DNA from: UBA10365 sp041441915
GTDB lineage: Bacteria; Pseudomonadota; Alphaproteobacteria; Rhodobacterales; Rhodobacteraceae
DNA length: 64,000 nt
Assembly: GCA_041441915.1 (NCBI GenBank)
Contig: JASDRS010000014.1
Span: forward strand, 1-64,000
Direction: 5' to 3'
This document shows positions 40,840 through 49,922 of this stretch, piece by piece. Position 1 is the first letter of the stretch, and every line of letters starts with the position of its first letter. A model generated the notes under the pieces. It worked only from the letters and a program-made list of their open reading frames with translations. It made no database searches and was not told the origin of the DNA. The position numbers and the translations under genes are program-made.

Positions 40840-43596
40840 TCAAGCAGAAGACATTTTCACGGCAGCAAATTTGAATTCAGGGATTTTTCCAAAAGGATCA
40901 ACAGCTGAATTTGTTAAGATATTTGCCGCCGCCTCAACATAGGCGAATGGCACGAAAACCATGTCTTTCGCCACACTGCGGTCTGGCCGCGCTAACATCA
41001 CAATCGATCCTCGCCGTGTTTCTAGCCGCACCATGCCACCCAACGCTACCCCGTGTACCCGGAGCGTATCGGGGTGCACCGAACAGTTGGCTTCGGGTTC
41101 AATACTGTCAAGTACCACTGAGCGTCGTGTCATAGATCCCGTATGCCAATGTTCAAGTTGGCGCCCCGTGGTTACGATCATTGGATATTCAGCATCTGGC
41201 AATTCGTCGGGCTGAATGATCGATGCAGGGGTAAATTTTGCCCGCTTGTTTTCCCTTGGGAAACCGTCGCTAAAGACAATAGGCTGACCCGGATCTTGCG
41301 GGCTTAGGCTTGGGTAGGTGACGGCATTTTCAACTGACAAGCGATCCCATGTTATATTGTTAAGGGATTTCATATTTAGCTTCATTTCTGCGAAAATATC
41401 GGCAGGTGTCTCGTATGTCCAACCCAGACCCAGGCGGTTGGCCAATTGGGTTGTGATTAACCAATCCTCTCGTGCGTCTCCGGGGGGTGTGACTGCTGCA
41501 CGCCCCATTTGCACTTGACGGTTGGTATTGGTGACGGTGCCCGATTTTTCGTAGAAAGCTGCAGCAGGTAATATCACATCAGCATAATTGGCGGTTTCGG
41601 TGATAAAAATATCTTGCACCACCAAGTGCTCCAATTTTTCCAGTGCATGGCGCGCATGACTAACGTCGGGGTCAGACATAGCTGGGTTTTCGCCCAAGAT
41701 ATACATGCCTTTAATGTCACCCTGATGGACGGCTTCCAAAATCTCGGTCACAGTCAAACCCTTTTGGCTCGAAAAGTCACCCGATCCCCAAACAGTGGTG
41801 AAGTTGGAACGGATCGTGTCATCGGTCACGGTTTGATAATCTGGCAAGAACATCGGAATAAGGCCCGCGTCTGACGCACCTTGCACGTTGTTTTGGCCGC
41901 GTAGCGGGTGCAGACCTGCGCCCGGCTTGCCCACATTGCCGGTCATCAAAGCCAAAGAGATCAGACAACGTGAATTGTCGGTGCCATGGATATGTTGACT
42001 AATTCCCATACCCCAAAAGATCATACCCGCTTTTGCATTTGCGAACAAACGCGCCACTGCGCGCAGGGTCTCTGCAGGAATACCACATATATCTTGCATT
42101 TTTTCAGGTGAAAAATTGGCCAGATGTTCTTTTTCGGCGTCCCAATTCTCGGTATATGTATCGATGTAGTTTTGGTCGTAAAGCTTTTCTTCAACGATCA
42201 CATGCATGATCGCATTCAGCATAGACACGTCACCACCTGGCCGAAACTGCAACATATGTTCCGCATGACGCTTCATAGCCGTGCCGCGTGGATCCATAAT
42301 GATCAGCTTTCCACCACGTTTGGTAAACTGTTTGAAGTAGGTGGCCGCGACAGGGTGATTGTCAGTTGGATTTGCTCCTATCACAATGGCAACATCAGAA
42401 TTTTCGATTTGGTTAAATGTGGCAGTCACTGCTGCCGAACCGACATTCTCCATTAAGGCTGCCACAGATGAGGCGTGACAAAGCCTTGTGCAATGGTCAA
42501 CATTGTTATGCCCAAAACCTTGGCGGATCAGTTTTTGAAAGGTATAGGCCTCTTCATTGGTGCATTTAGCCGAACCAAAACCCGCAATTGTGGGCCCGCC
42601 ATGGGCTTGCGCTAAATTGGCCATGCCCCCTGCGGCGGCATCAAGTGCCTCTTCCCAAGAGGCTTCGCGGAAATGGGTAAAGGGATTGGCCGGATCAACA
42701 TTCAGACCTTTGGGTGCGCCATCTTTGCGGATCAGCGGCTTGGTCAATCGGTGGGGGTGGTGGATGTAGTCATAGCCAAAACGTCCCTTGACACAAAGTC
42801 GGCCCTCATTCGCGGGGCCATTAATGCCTTCGACATAAACGACTTTATTGTCTTTCATTCGCAAATTGACCTGACAGCCTACGCCGCAGAAGGGGCAAAT
42901 GGATTGCACTTCTTTATCAAAATCCATCCGGTCGCCCACTTGATCAGCATTCACAACTGATGCGGGCATCAAAGCGCCGGTTGGGCAGGCTTGTACACAT
43001 TCACCGCAGGCCACACACGTGCTGTCACCCATAGGGTCGCCCAAGTCAAATGTTGGATAAGCATCATGGCCACGACCTGCCATGCCGATCACATCATTCA
43101 CCTGCACATCACGGCAGGCTCGCACGCAGAGGCCGCATTGGATGCATGCATCTAAATTCACCCGCATGGCAACATGGCTGTCGTCCAGCAGCGGAATATG
43201 TTCTTTTTTAACAGACGGAAAACGGCTCTCTGCCACGCCAGTAGCCGCGGCCATATCCCAAAGGTGGCTGGATTTGTCATGAGAGACATTTTTCTTGGGT
43301 TGGTCTGCCAGCAGCAGTTCCATCACCATCGCGCGTGATTTGGTGGCCCGTTCACTAGAGGTCTTCACCACCATGCCATTGGTTGCGTTTCGGCAGCAAG
43401 AAGCGGCCAAAGTACGTTCTCCGTCAACCTCGACCACACAGGCGCGACAGTTGCCATCAGGATTATAGCCCTTTTGGTCTTTGTGGCACAGATGCGGAAT
43501 TTCGTTGCCATTGCGTTTGGCAACGTCCCAAATGGTTTCGCCTTGGTCGGCCGTGACTTTGAGGCCGTCTAGCGTGAATTTGATTTGTTCGCCCAT
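40840..43596 (-). CDS. fdsA: NAD-dependent formate dehydrogenase alpha subunit
   Basis: Catalytic subunit oxidising formate to CO2 at a bis-MGD Mo or W centre. The 918-residue protein starts with a [2Fe-2S] ferredoxin domain (CHKDQKGYNPDGNCRACVV within residues 36-54), a His-Cys cluster region, two [4Fe-4S] motifs (CIQCGLCVRACR and CVACGECVQACPTG, residues 140-215), a further CPFCGVGC at the start of the molybdopterin core, and the C-terminal MGD-binding domain. The metal ligand is a cysteine in VDHCTRLCHASS, with no selenocysteine. ATG 43596 is one base after the fdsB stop. No small fdsD gene follows. Confidence 0.95.
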   Translation of the reverse strand: MGEQIKFTLDGLKVTADQGETIWDVAKRNGNEIPHLCHKDQKGYNPDGNCRACVVEVDGERTLAASCCRNATNGMVVKTSSERATKSRAMVMELLLADQPKKNVSHDKSSHLWDMAAATGVAESRFPSVKKEHIPLLDDSHVAMRVNLDACIQCGLCVRACRDVQVNDVIGMAGRGHDAYPTFDLGDPMGDSTCVACGECVQACPTGALMPASVVNADQVGDRMDFDKEVQSICPFCGVGCQVNLRMKDNKVVYVEGINGPANEGRLCVKGRFGYDYIHHPHRLTKPLIRKDGAPKGLNVDPANPFTHFREASWEEALDAAAGGMANLAQAHGGPTIAGFGSAKCTNEEAYTFQKLIRQGFGHNNVDHCTRLCHASSVAALMENVGSAAVTATFNQIENSDVAIVIGANPTDNHPVAATYFKQFTKRGGKLIIMDPRGTAMKRHAEHMLQFRPGGDVSMLNAIMHVIVEEKLYDQNYIDTYTENWDAEKEHLANFSPEKMQDICGIPAETLRAVARLFANAKAGMIFWGMGISQHIHGTDNSRCLISLALMTGNVGKPGAGLHPLRGQNNVQGASDAGLIPMFLPDYQTVTDDTIRSNFTTVWGSGDFSSQKGLTVTEILEAVHQGDIKGMYILGENPAMSDPDVSHARHALEKLEHLVVQDIFITETANYADVILPAAAFYEKSGTVTNTNRQVQMGRAAVTPPGDAREDWLITTQLANRLGLGWTYETPADIFAEMKLNMKSLNNITWDRLSVENAVTYPSLSPQDPGQPIVFSDGFPRENKRAKFTPASIIQPDELPDAEYPMIVTTGRQLEHWHTGSMTRRSVVLDSIEPEANCSVHPDTLRVHGVALGGMVRLETRRGSIVMLARPDRSVAKDMVFVPFAYVEAAANILTNSAVDPFGKIPEFKFAAVKMSSA

Positions 43597-43597
43597 A

Positions 43598-45283
43598 TCA
43601 GACCTCATCCGCAAAATGTTTAAGAGTTAGTTTGATCGGATTGGGCGCCGCTTGCCCCAAACCGCAGATCGAAGCATCGGTCATCACCGTGCAAAGGTCA
43701 GCCAATAGATTGGCATCCCATTTAGGCTCTTGCATCAGTTTGACCGCCTTTTCGCAGCCCACACGGCAGGGGGTGCATTGGCCGCAGCTCTCGCTTTCAA
43801 AAAATCGTAACATATTCAGTGCGGCATCACGCGCGCTGTCATTATGACCTAATACCACAACCGCAGCGGACCCAATGAAGGTGCCATGGGGTTGCAAAGT
43901 ATCAAAGTCGAGCGGGATGTCATGCATCGAGGCGGGTAAAAGTCCTGACGAAGGCCCCCCAGGTTGATAGGCTTTAAATGTATGGCCGTCGGCCATGCCC
44001 CCGGCTGCCACAATTATATCCATGATGGTCGAGCCCGCTGGCAAAAGATGCATACCAGGCTTTTTCACGCGTCCGGACACAGAATAGCTTCTCAGGCCTT
44101 TGCGGCCGTTTTTTTCGACACTGTTTAGCACTTCTGGGCCTTCACGGCATATGCGCGTGATCCAATGTAATGTTTCCACATTATGCACCAAGGTAGGTTT
44201 GTTGAAGATACCGCTTTGCGCCACATAGGGGGGGCGTTGGCGTGGAATGCCGCGTTTCCCCTCGATCGATTCGATCATCGCGCTTTCTTCACCGCAAATA
44301 TATGCGCCAGCACCGCGGCGCATATCAATATACCCTGCAGTCACAAGGCCAGCGGCTTCAAGAGCAGCAATTTCGCGGCGCAGAATTTCCAAGATGGCCG
44401 GATATTCGTCGCGCATGTAAATAAAACATTTTTCTGCTTCTACTGCCCAAGCGGCGATCAAAATCCCTTCCAGCATCAGATGCGGCGTACGCTCAAGGTA
44501 ATATCTGTCTTTGAATGTTCCAGGTTCGCCCTCGTCGCCATTCACGGCCAAATAGCGCGGGCCGGCATTTGCGCGCACAAAGCCCCATTTGCGGCCAGAT
44601 GGAAAACCCGCGCCGCCCAGTCCGCGCAGGCCCGATGTAAGGAGCGTTTCTTGCACCTCTTCCCATTTTCCAGATGTGCGCAGAGCTTCTAATTTTGCAT
44701 AACCACCTGCCGAGCGGTATTCTAAGAGGGCTTCATAGGCCGGCATGTGGACATGGGTGTCCTGGGTAGCAATGGCAGCCTCCACTTTGGCTGGGGTGGC
44801 ATGGTCAATATGATTGTGACCGATTTCCAATACGGGGGCCGTGTCGCAGCGCCCCATGCAGGGAGCGCGCAAAACGCGCACGCGGCTTGGATCCATTCCA
44901 TCTTGAAGTGCGGCAATTAATTGCTCTGATCCGGCCAATTCGCAAGCCAAGCTCTCACAAACCCGAATGGTCAGATCTGGAGGGACTGCTTCGCCTTCGC
45001 GCACGGGGTCGAAATGGGCATAGAATGTCGCCACCTCCCAAATCTCGGCCATGGAAAGGCGCATTTCTTCGGCCAAAGCGCGCAGATGTGGGGCTGAAAG
45101 ATGGCCAAACTTATCTTGTATCAGGTGTAAAAATTCGATCAGCAAATCGCGGCTGCGTGGGTGACCCTTCAGCAGCTCTTGCACTTCGGCCCAGGGCTTG
45201 TCGTCAAGTTGGCGACCCTTTGACGTGAGGCGGCCTTTGCCTTTGCCAGATTTCCAAACGCCTTTGTTATCGTCAAGAGCCAT
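43598..45283 (-). CDS. fdsB: NAD-dependent formate dehydrogenase beta subunit, NuoE-NuoF fusion
   Basis: Diaphorase subunit that passes formate electrons to NAD+. The 561-residue chain fuses a NuoE-like [2Fe-2S] domain (VCESLAC and PCMGRC, residues about 100-150) to a NuoF-like FMN/NADH domain: GLGGAGFPSGRKW near 222, NGDEGEPGTFKD near 250, GAGAYICGEESA near 320, and SCGQCTPCRVGC for a [4Fe-4S] cluster near 505. Separate fdsG and fdsB genes of other bacteria are thus one gene here. I prefer ATG 45283 (MALDDNKGVWKSGKG) to 45352. A strong palindrome lies about 100-115 bases upstream. Confidence 0.94.
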   Translation of the reverse strand: MALDDNKGVWKSGKGKGRLTSKGRQLDDKPWAEVQELLKGHPRSRDLLIEFLHLIQDKFGHLSAPHLRALAEEMRLSMAEIWEVATFYAHFDPVREGEAVPPDLTIRVCESLACELAGSEQLIAALQDGMDPSRVRVLRAPCMGRCDTAPVLEIGHNHIDHATPAKVEAAIATQDTHVHMPAYEALLEYRSAGGYAKLEALRTSGKWEEVQETLLTSGLRGLGGAGFPSGRKWGFVRANAGPRYLAVNGDEGEPGTFKDRYYLERTPHLMLEGILIAAWAVEAEKCFIYMRDEYPAILEILRREIAALEAAGLVTAGYIDMRRGAGAYICGEESAMIESIEGKRGIPRQRPPYVAQSGIFNKPTLVHNVETLHWITRICREGPEVLNSVEKNGRKGLRSYSVSGRVKKPGMHLLPAGSTIMDIIVAAGGMADGHTFKAYQPGGPSSGLLPASMHDIPLDFDTLQPHGTFIGSAAVVVLGHNDSARDAALNMLRFFESESCGQCTPCRVGCEKAVKLMQEPKWDANLLADLCTVMTDASICGLGQAAPNPIKLTLKHFADEV

Positions 45284-45377
45284 ATTTTTTCCAATGCCAA
45301 AATAATCATGCCAAGTGCGTGGCGCGATTGCGAAGTTGAGTTGGCGCAACATCGAAAGTTTTTATGGATTTTTCAAT

Positions 45378-45411
45378 ATAGAATTATCGTTAAACGATAG
45401 GATTTTTCTAT
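45378..45411. promoter_or_regulatory. Palindromic operator candidate upstream of fdsB
   Basis: TATCGTT-A-AACGATA (45385-45399) is a perfect 7-base inverted repeat around one base. It overlaps ATAG-N7-CTAT (45397-45411) and is flanked on the left by another ATAG (45378-45381). Dyads of this kind are typical of LysR-type regulator sites. It lies between divergent fdsB and tusA and could control either. Confidence 0.5.
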
Positions 45412-45486
45412 TGCTTCACTGCGGGTTATTTGAAAATTTTGGCTTGCCCCAATGGACAAGCACGCGAGAGATGCTAAGTTCGCCTT

Positions 45487-45714
45487 ATGAATTGGAACCA
45501 AGAATTAGACACCAATGGACTTTTATGTCCTTTGCCGGTGCTTAAGGCGCGAAAAAATCTGTCTTTGTTACAACCTGGCCAAGTTTTGCGGCTATTGGCC
45601 GACGATCCGATGGCGGCGATTGACGTGCCTCATTATTGCACGAGCGCAGGGCATATTTTGCTTGAACAAAGCGAAGCAGATGGTAAATTGTTTTTTTTGA
45701 TCAAGCGCGCCTAG
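45487..45714 (+). CDS. tusA: TusA-family sulfur carrier protein
   Basis: A 75-residue protein of the TusA/SirA family, which carries persulfide sulfur on the Cys of a C-P-x-P motif. Here the motif is LDTNGLLCPLPVLKARK (Cys near residue 14), followed by the usual beta-alpha-beta fold and DVPHYCTSAGH. It sits between fdsB and the moeA fusion and overlaps the latter's 3' end by four bases (convergent). TusA can feed sulfur to tRNA thiolation or molybdenum-enzyme maturation; the position suggests the latter, perhaps with FdhD. This is inference. Confidence 0.9.
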   Translation: MNWNQELDTNGLLCPLPVLKARKNLSLLQPGQVLRLLADDPMAAIDVPHYCTSAGHILLEQSEADGKLFFLIKRA

Positions 45715-47825
45715 GTCAGATCGAAACTCGAATAGGGACAATAGCGCACCTTGTCACCCAAGGTGATGTCAACCGCGCCATCGGGCAATTCAACAAGCCC
45801 GTCGGCCCATGAAAGCCCGCTGATACGTCCCGATCCTTCCGAAGCAAAGACCTCGATCTCGCCAGCCTCATTCACCCTTGCTCGCAAATATTCGCGCCGA
45901 CCAGCTTTTTTAGTCTTGGTAAAGGCTGCAGGCAGATCAAAACCTTGTGGGCTGATCCAAGCGCCACCTGCTAAAAGTGAAAGTGCAGGTCGACCAAAGA
46001 CCAAGGCGCAGACTAATGCAGCTACCGGATTACCAGGCAGTCCCATCACTGGCACACCATTCCAAAGGGCCAATGCCAAGGGCCGCCCTGGCTTCATGGC
46101 AATTCGCCAACTAGACAGCGCACCCTTTTGTGCAAGCAAGCGTGATACATGATCCTCATCACCCGCTGATGCCCCGCCGGAGGTTAAAATCACATCAACC
46201 TTAGCTGCAGCGCGGTCAAGTGCGCGCTTAATCTTAGCTGGCTGGTCTAGGTGATGGCCCAGATCCACCACCTCAAAGTCCCAATTTTGCGCCAATGCCA
46301 ACAACATGGGACGATTGGCGTCGTAGATTTGATGGGGCAATGCGGGTAAATCTGGTCGGGGGATGATCTCATCCCCAGTTGATAGGATCCCTACACGCAA
46401 GGGGCGATACACGGTGACCTTGGCAATGCCAAGCGACGATAAAAGCGCAAGATCGGGTGAGCGCAGTTTGTGACCCCTGGGCAAAGCTGTCGCACCTTGA
46501 ACCACATCTTCGCCGGCCTTGCGGGTATTGGCGTGGGGTTTGACGGGCCCGTCAAATGTGACGCTTGCGCCGTCAATAACGCAATCCTCTTCAAGAACCA
46601 CAGTGTCGATGCTGTCAGGTAAGATCGCGCCCGTCAAAATACGAAGGGCGTACCCCGCAGGAACTTGGCCGACAAAAGGTTGCCCGGCGGCTGCGCGCCC
46701 CATTGCCAGAGGCAGACGCACTACGCCCTGCATAAGATCTGTTTGATGACGAAAGGCGTATCCATCAACGGCCGAATTAGGCATGGGTGGGTTAGACCTG
46801 CGCGCCAAGCAGTCTTGCGCCAAAACTCGGCCGAAGGCCTTGGCTGTCGGCAACTCGTGCGTGGTTGTGACGGGGGTCAGCACCGCTTTAAGCCGCGCTA
46901 GCGCTTCATCCACCGGGATCCAAGTGACACCTTGCGGCATGGCAAATACATCGTTGCGTAGGCGCGGTGGAAGGTGCGTGGCTGGCAAGGCTGCGCGCAA
47001 AATTGCGGACCTGTCTGAGCCTAGCGCCCAACCCTCTTCGACCAAAATATCTTTTGGTACATTAGGCACAAAAAGATTTTCTAACGTTCCTGCCTGCGCT
47101 AGTCCCCACAAGGCCTGCGCCATCAGTGACAATCTGGTGGGCATACCGTCTTTTCCCAAGGCAATAGCGGCGCGCAGATCAGGGGCAATCCCGTCGCAGC
47201 AAACTTCCAATAAAACAACCGCACTTGTGGCTAGCTCAAAAGGCCAAACTGAGCAGTCTTTGCCCAACGATGCGCGCATTTGCGCACAGGCCGTAATCCC
47301 GACTAGGCTTTGGCAGGCACTCGAATGGAGGCTATCAACCCGCCAAAAAGGCTTTGACGCGCGGCCCAAATTATTCTGGATTTGCGCAGTTTGGCGTATG
47401 GGCGCAAAGGCAGCTTGTGGCGCAGTGCTTTCTAAAACCTGCCCTAGCCGCCCCTTGCTCCAAAAGGGTCGACGATCGGCTAAAGCCCTATTTATCGTTT
47501 GAGCGATCTTTATGCCGGTTAAAGGGGGCATTGCCTTAATGCGCAAAAGCCAATCCCAAAGCGCGAGCCCATCTACCTGCCCCGTTAAAGCGGCCGCCAA
47601 GCCACTGGGCGCACCTAAGGCGAAATCCGCGCCGATCAAAAGGCGGGTTTGGTTTTTTAGACTGGCCTTCGCTAAATCTTGGAGCGCACTTATGGCGGCA
47701 TGGCCCGATTGATAGCAGTGGGCATGGCTGCCTTGTGCATTGCAATGGGCTACCCAAAAAGTGTTTTTGTCAGTACCAGAACCTCTGGCTGTCGACCAAT
47801 TGAAGACAACAATGTCATCAAACAT
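45711..47825 (-). CDS. moeA: MoeA-type molybdopterin molybdotransferase with an extra N-terminal domain
   Basis: A 704-residue two-part protein. The C-terminal part (from about 300) is MoeA/Glp, which inserts molybdate or tungstate into adenylated molybdopterin: PNSAVDGYAFR near 355, ILTGAILP, the MoCF-binding GILSTGDEI and ILTSGGASAGDEDHV (near 475-550), MKPGRPLA and GLPGNPVAAL near 595. The N-terminal 300 residues start DIVVFNWSTARGSGTDKNTFWV and contain GADFALGAPSGLAAAL; they resemble no standard Moco domain I can name. Family MoeA proteins are about 400 residues. ATG 47825 lies 5 bases after the mobA stop, in a unit fdhD-mobA-moeA. Confidence 0.9.
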   Translation of the reverse strand: MFDDIVVFNWSTARGSGTDKNTFWVAHCNAQGSHAHCYQSGHAAISALQDLAKASLKNQTRLLIGADFALGAPSGLAAALTGQVDGLALWDWLLRIKAMPPLTGIKIAQTINRALADRRPFWSKGRLGQVLESTAPQAAFAPIRQTAQIQNNLGRASKPFWRVDSLHSSACQSLVGITACAQMRASLGKDCSVWPFELATSAVVLLEVCCDGIAPDLRAAIALGKDGMPTRLSLMAQALWGLAQAGTLENLFVPNVPKDILVEEGWALGSDRSAILRAALPATHLPPRLRNDVFAMPQGVTWIPVDEALARLKAVLTPVTTTHELPTAKAFGRVLAQDCLARRSNPPMPNSAVDGYAFRHQTDLMQGVVRLPLAMGRAAAGQPFVGQVPAGYALRILTGAILPDSIDTVVLEEDCVIDGASVTFDGPVKPHANTRKAGEDVVQGATALPRGHKLRSPDLALLSSLGIAKVTVYRPLRVGILSTGDEIIPRPDLPALPHQIYDANRPMLLALAQNWDFEVVDLGHHLDQPAKIKRALDRAAAKVDVILTSGGASAGDEDHVSRLLAQKGALSSWRIAMKPGRPLALALWNGVPVMGLPGNPVAALVCALVFGRPALSLLAGGAWISPQGFDLPAAFTKTKKAGRREYLRARVNEAGEIEVFASEGSGRISGLSWADGLVELPDGAVDITLGDKVRYCPYSSFDLT

Positions 47826-47830
47826 GGGCT

Positions 47831-48457
47831 CTACTCCCAAACTCGCGCCAGATCCTGTGCCGTTTCCACATCTTCTGGGCTGTTGATGTTGAAAAACGGA
47901 TCAAAGGGCTGTGCGGAAAATTCAGCTTGGCCTGCGGCGTGTTTTTCAGTCCAATGAACGATTTTGCGTAAGCCACCTTCAAGAGCCTTGCGCAGATCAT
48001 CACGTAGATGCACGGGCCATAGGCCAAAAGTTGGATGCTGCCACACTTTACCATCTCTGTCGGGGCTGGCGGCAAGTGCGAGGCCGCTTGGTCCCGCGGC
48101 CGAGGTGAGGCGCGCTGCAAGATCTGTGGGAAAAAACGGCGTATCTGCGGCGGCAGAGACCACCTGTTTTTCCCCAAGGCTCGCCGCCCAATCCATGCCG
48201 GCCAAAACACCGGCAAGGGGGCCCGCATAGTTTTCAATATGATCTGGCAAAACTGTCAGGCCAAATTCAGAAAAACGCGCTGCATTGCCATTGGCATTGA
48301 TGGCCACAGGGCTGCATTGTGCAGACAAACGCAAGATCACCCGATCGATCAAGCGCTGGCCCGCCACCAAGCGAAGACCCTTATCACCACCACCCATTCT
48401 TTTTGCCCGTCCGCCCGCCAAAATCACAGCTGGCAGTTTTTGAGTTGTATTAGTCAT
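47831..48457 (-). CDS. mobA: Molybdenum cofactor guanylyltransferase MobA
   Basis: Attaches GMP to molybdopterin to form the MGD cofactor needed by formate dehydrogenase. The 208-residue protein has the nucleotidyltransferase start VILAGGRAKRMGGGDKGL (residues 11-28), LPDHIENYAGPLAGVLAGM near 80 and the metal-binding AAADTPFFP near 105. Its start ATG at 48457 overlaps the fdhD stop (ATGACTAA), which ties MGD synthesis to sulfuration of the same cofactor. The longer frame from 48517 lies within fdhD. Confidence 0.95.
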   Translation of the reverse strand: MTNTTQKLPAVILAGGRAKRMGGGDKGLRLVAGQRLIDRVILRLSAQCSPVAINANGNAARFSEFGLTVLPDHIENYAGPLAGVLAGMDWAASLGEKQVVSAAADTPFFPTDLAARLTSAAGPSGLALAASPDRDGKVWQHPTFGLWPVHLRDDLRKALEGGLRKIVHWTEKHAAGQAEFSAQPFDPFFNINSPEDVETAQDLARVWE

Positions 48458-49316
48458 GTGCCCCCTTGCGACGATGCTGCCCCGCTTCTTCGCCGGCCCC
48501 ATCTGGATTTGCGTCACGGATCAAGCGGTCATTGCCTGCAAGGCAAACAAAACGCTGCCCGCGCATACGGCCGATCAAAGTCAACCCGACCTTTTGCGCG
48601 ATTTCGATCCCCCAAGCGGTAAACCCTGAACGCGAGGCCAAAACAGGGATCCCCATCTGGGCAGTTTTGATCACCATTTCTGAGGTGAGTCGTCCCGTTG
48701 TGTAGAGGATTTTATCGGTTACCGGCATTTTATTCATAAACAAAAACCCTGCTATCTTATCCACAGCATTATGGCGGCCCACATCCTCCATATAGACTAG
48801 GGGTTTGTCTTCTTGACACAGCGTCGTGCCATGGATTGCGCCGGCCTCTAGGTAAAGTGAGGGAGTGGTATTTATCTGTTTGGCAAGGCTGTACAGCCAA
48901 CTCGTGCGCACGGGTGTTGGTGGCAGCGTCAGGTCTTCGATGCCCTCCATCATATCACCAAAAACTGTGCCCACGGCGCAGCCTGAAGTACGCGTTTTCT
49001 TCCGAATTTTTTCTTCATAAGAGGTGCGCCGTTCAGTACGCACCACAACCGTTTCGATATCCTCCTCATAGTCAATTGCGGTCACCACGTCATCAGCCAA
49101 AAGCATGCTTTGATTGCGTAAAAAACCTACTGCCAGATATTTGGGATAATCCCCTATCGTCATAGCGGTGACAATTTCTTGACTGTTCAAATAGATTGTC
49201 AAAGGGCGCTCTTCGACCACCGATATGTCAATCTCTACCCCTAAATGGTCAATGCCGCGCACTTTACGTGTCAGGCGCGGGTCGGCTGGATTGGGAAAAA
49301 TAGTTAAGTCAGGCAT
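48450..49316 (-). CDS. fdhD: Formate dehydrogenase accessory sulfurtransferase FdhD
   Basis: Transfers sulfur from a desulfurase to the MGD cofactor, essential for active formate dehydrogenase. The 288-residue protein has EERPLTIYLNSQEIVTAM near residue 36, the TSGCAVGT loop with the reactive Cys near 114, and MEDVGRHNAVDKIAG near 200 with TGRLTSEMV near 229. Only one cysteine is present in the loop where E. coli FdhD has a C-x-x-C. The start is ATG 49316 (MPDLTIFPNP) rather than 49370. It leads the minus-strand unit fdhD-mobA-moeA. Confidence 0.95.
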   Translation of the reverse strand: MPDLTIFPNPADPRLTRKVRGIDHLGVEIDISVVEERPLTIYLNSQEIVTAMTIGDYPKYLAVGFLRNQSMLLADDVVTAIDYEEDIETVVVRTERRTSYEEKIRKKTRTSGCAVGTVFGDMMEGIEDLTLPPTPVRTSWLYSLAKQINTTPSLYLEAGAIHGTTLCQEDKPLVYMEDVGRHNAVDKIAGFLFMNKMPVTDKILYTTGRLTSEMVIKTAQMGIPVLASRSGFTAWGIEIAQKVGLTLIGRMRGQRFVCLAGNDRLIRDANPDGAGEEAGQHRRKGAHD

Positions 49317-49401
49317 TTTGGCGCTTTCTTTGAATGGCCTCACAGTGTAGCCTGAGCACTGAGTTTTCAAGAGGCCTTTTGGAAGCGTAAGGTAGTTGCC
49401 A

Positions 49402-49917
49402 ATGAAGTTGGGCTATATAACGCCGTGCAACCACACTTCGGTTGACTCACTTTTGGTGGCTGCCGTGCAGGCACTAAAAGCCCAAGGTTTGAGGCTTGCA
49501 GGAGTGGTTCAGCATAATCCAACTCCTTTGGGAGCCGCGCACTGCCATATGGACTTAGAGATTTTGCTGCAGTCAGATATTTTGCGCATCAGCCAAGATT
49601 TGGGAGCCTTAGCTAAGAGCTGTCGCCTAGATACGGGGGCATTAGAACAGGCTGTGGGTCTGGTTTTGAGCGATCTTTCGGGACAAGATTCGACAAAAAT
49701 TGATCTTTTAATTATAAATAAATTTGGTAAATCCGAATCTGAGGGGCGTGGTTTTCGCCCCGTCATTGCCGCCGCCCTTGAGCAAGCCATTCCCGTTCTG
49801 ATCGCTGTCCGTATCGCTAGCCTGCCCGCTTTTTTCGATTTTGCGGCTGATTTGGGCCAAGAAGTCGCACCGGAGCTACCCGCTATTTTGGCCTGGGCGG
49901 TCACGGCAAGGGAATGA
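49402..49917 (+). CDS. DUF2478 protein, molybdenum-linked
   Basis: A 171-residue protein of the DUF2478 family, often found beside molybdate uptake or Mo-enzyme genes in alphaproteobacteria; predicted nucleotide-binding, function unknown. Motifs include MKLGYITPCNHTSVDSLL at the start, RISQDLGA near 57, LLIINKFGKSESEGRGFRP near 105-120 and IPVLIAV near 130. It is divergent from fdhD with 85 bases between. I chose ATG 49402; a TTG two codons earlier (49396) is possible. Confidence 0.85.
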   Translation: MKLGYITPCNHTSVDSLLVAAVQALKAQGLRLAGVVQHNPTPLGAAHCHMDLEILLQSDILRISQDLGALAKSCRLDTGALEQAVGLVLSDLSGQDSTKIDLLIINKFGKSESEGRGFRPVIAAALEQAIPVLIAVRIASLPAFFDFAADLGQEVAPELPAILAWAVTARE

Positions 49918-49922
49918 AGCCT

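Noticed and set aside
40840..43596. Selenocysteine in the formate dehydrogenase
   Set aside because: The active-site position is Cys (DHCTRLC), and there is no in-frame TGA at that place.
49336..49376. GGCCTC...GAGGCC repeat between fdhD and DUF2478
   Set aside because: Six-base arms separated by 29 bases; too weak to call an operator without comparative support.
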